Shown here piece by piece: positions 21,794-21,878 of a DNA stretch of 21,878 nucleotides. Where the stretch lies: positions 1-21,878 of the forward strand of contig JAEZLW010000022.1 of the NCBI GenBank assembly GCA_023415145.1. The letters run 5' to 3'. The position numbers and the translations under genes were made by a program. Below the pieces are notes generated by a model. It did no database searches and was not told where the DNA came from. It saw only the letters and a list, made by a program, of their open reading frames with translations. Each line of letters begins with the position of its first letter. The stretch's first letter is position 1. The stretch comes from Bacillota bacterium (GTDB lineage Bacteria > Bacillota > Clostridia > Christensenellales > Aristaeellaceae).

Positions 21794-21878
21794 TTACACT
21801 TTTTCCTGCCGTCTGACAAACATCCTGAGAACCCCGCGCAGGAACCTGGGGGCCTTGATGCAGACCATTCTAACGCTC
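21794..21878 (-). CDS. spoVM: SpoVM-like sporulation peptide, start uncertain at window edge
   Basis: The frame is open from the window edge to TAA at 21796-21794. The ATG at 21868 gives a 24-residue peptide beginning MVCIKAPRFLRGVLRMF; two or more residues upstream (SVR) may belong to it, with the true start outside the window. B. subtilis SpoVM is a 26-residue amphipathic helix with IKLPKFLGGIVRAML; the shared pattern IK-x-P-[KR]-FL-x-G-[IV]-[LV]-R and the basic tail support the same family. SpoVM recognises the convex forespore membrane, anchors the coat protein SpoIVA and inhibits FtsH. A terminator follows immediately, as expected for such a short gene. If correct, the organism forms endospores. 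Confidence 0.62.
   Translation of the reverse strand, partial: SVRMVCIKAPRFLRGVLRMFVRRQEKV

Noticed and set aside
1..21878. CRISPR arrays, insertion sequences, prophage genes, tRNA genes
   Set aside because: No regularly spaced short repeats, transposase or integrase frames, or cloverleaf-like sequences were seen; coding style is even across the window.

Overview
The window looks like a chromosomal segment of an endospore-forming, low-to-mid GC member of the Firmicutes (Clostridia-like). The evidence is strong Shine-Dalgarno sites with many TTG starts, sigma-A-type promoters, a probable ctsR start with a CtsR box at the left edge, and a probable spoVM at the right edge. I see no phage, insertion sequence, CRISPR array, tRNA or rRNA. 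The gene content is mostly recognisable; the least explained material lies between the genes.

Layout. 1-95 (minus): start of a probable ctsR with promoter and operator. 300-1700 (plus): a secreted protein of four 109-residue repeats, ending in a terminator. 1756-5447 (minus): three SPFH-family membrane proteins, hflK and hflC overlapping, then a flotillin. 5644-10380 (plus): a promoter, a 21-bp perfect inverted repeat, an XRE-cupin regulator and potABCD for spermidine/putrescine uptake, closed by a terminator. 10540-13110 (plus): a HelD-type helicase followed by a small acyl-carrier-like protein that lacks the phosphopantetheine serine. 13116-14362: a second XRE-cupin regulator divergent from a LysE/EamB-like exporter, with overlapping promoters. 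14359-16287 (minus): psuK-psuG for pseudouridine breakdown, with its own promoter. 16289-20808 (minus): an Fe3+/polyamine-type ABC importer (binding protein, fused double permease, ATPase). 20881-21724 (minus): an MgtC-family membrane protein with a long leader. 21750-21878 (minus): a terminator and a very short SpoVM-like gene.

The observation I rate highest is a structured repeat in two copies, at 3276-3436 and 19613-19779. Each copy is a string of five consecutive hairpins starting a few bases after the stop codon of a minus-strand gene and lying before the next gene of the same strand (hflC/flotillin and binding protein/permease). One core hairpin and its flank are nearly identical in sequence. 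The other four hairpins keep their position and pairing while the sequence of their arms differs on both sides, which is the pattern expected of a conserved RNA (or cruciform) structure. I do not recognise it as a named family.

How the genes may work together. The XRE-cupin/pot block is a standard polyamine-responsive uptake operon. psuK and psuG phosphorylate pseudouridine and split it to uracil and ribose 5-phosphate. The neighbouring ABC importer has its own terminator, so a link to pseudouridine is only a guess. The SPFH trio probably organises membrane proteolysis and membrane microdomains.
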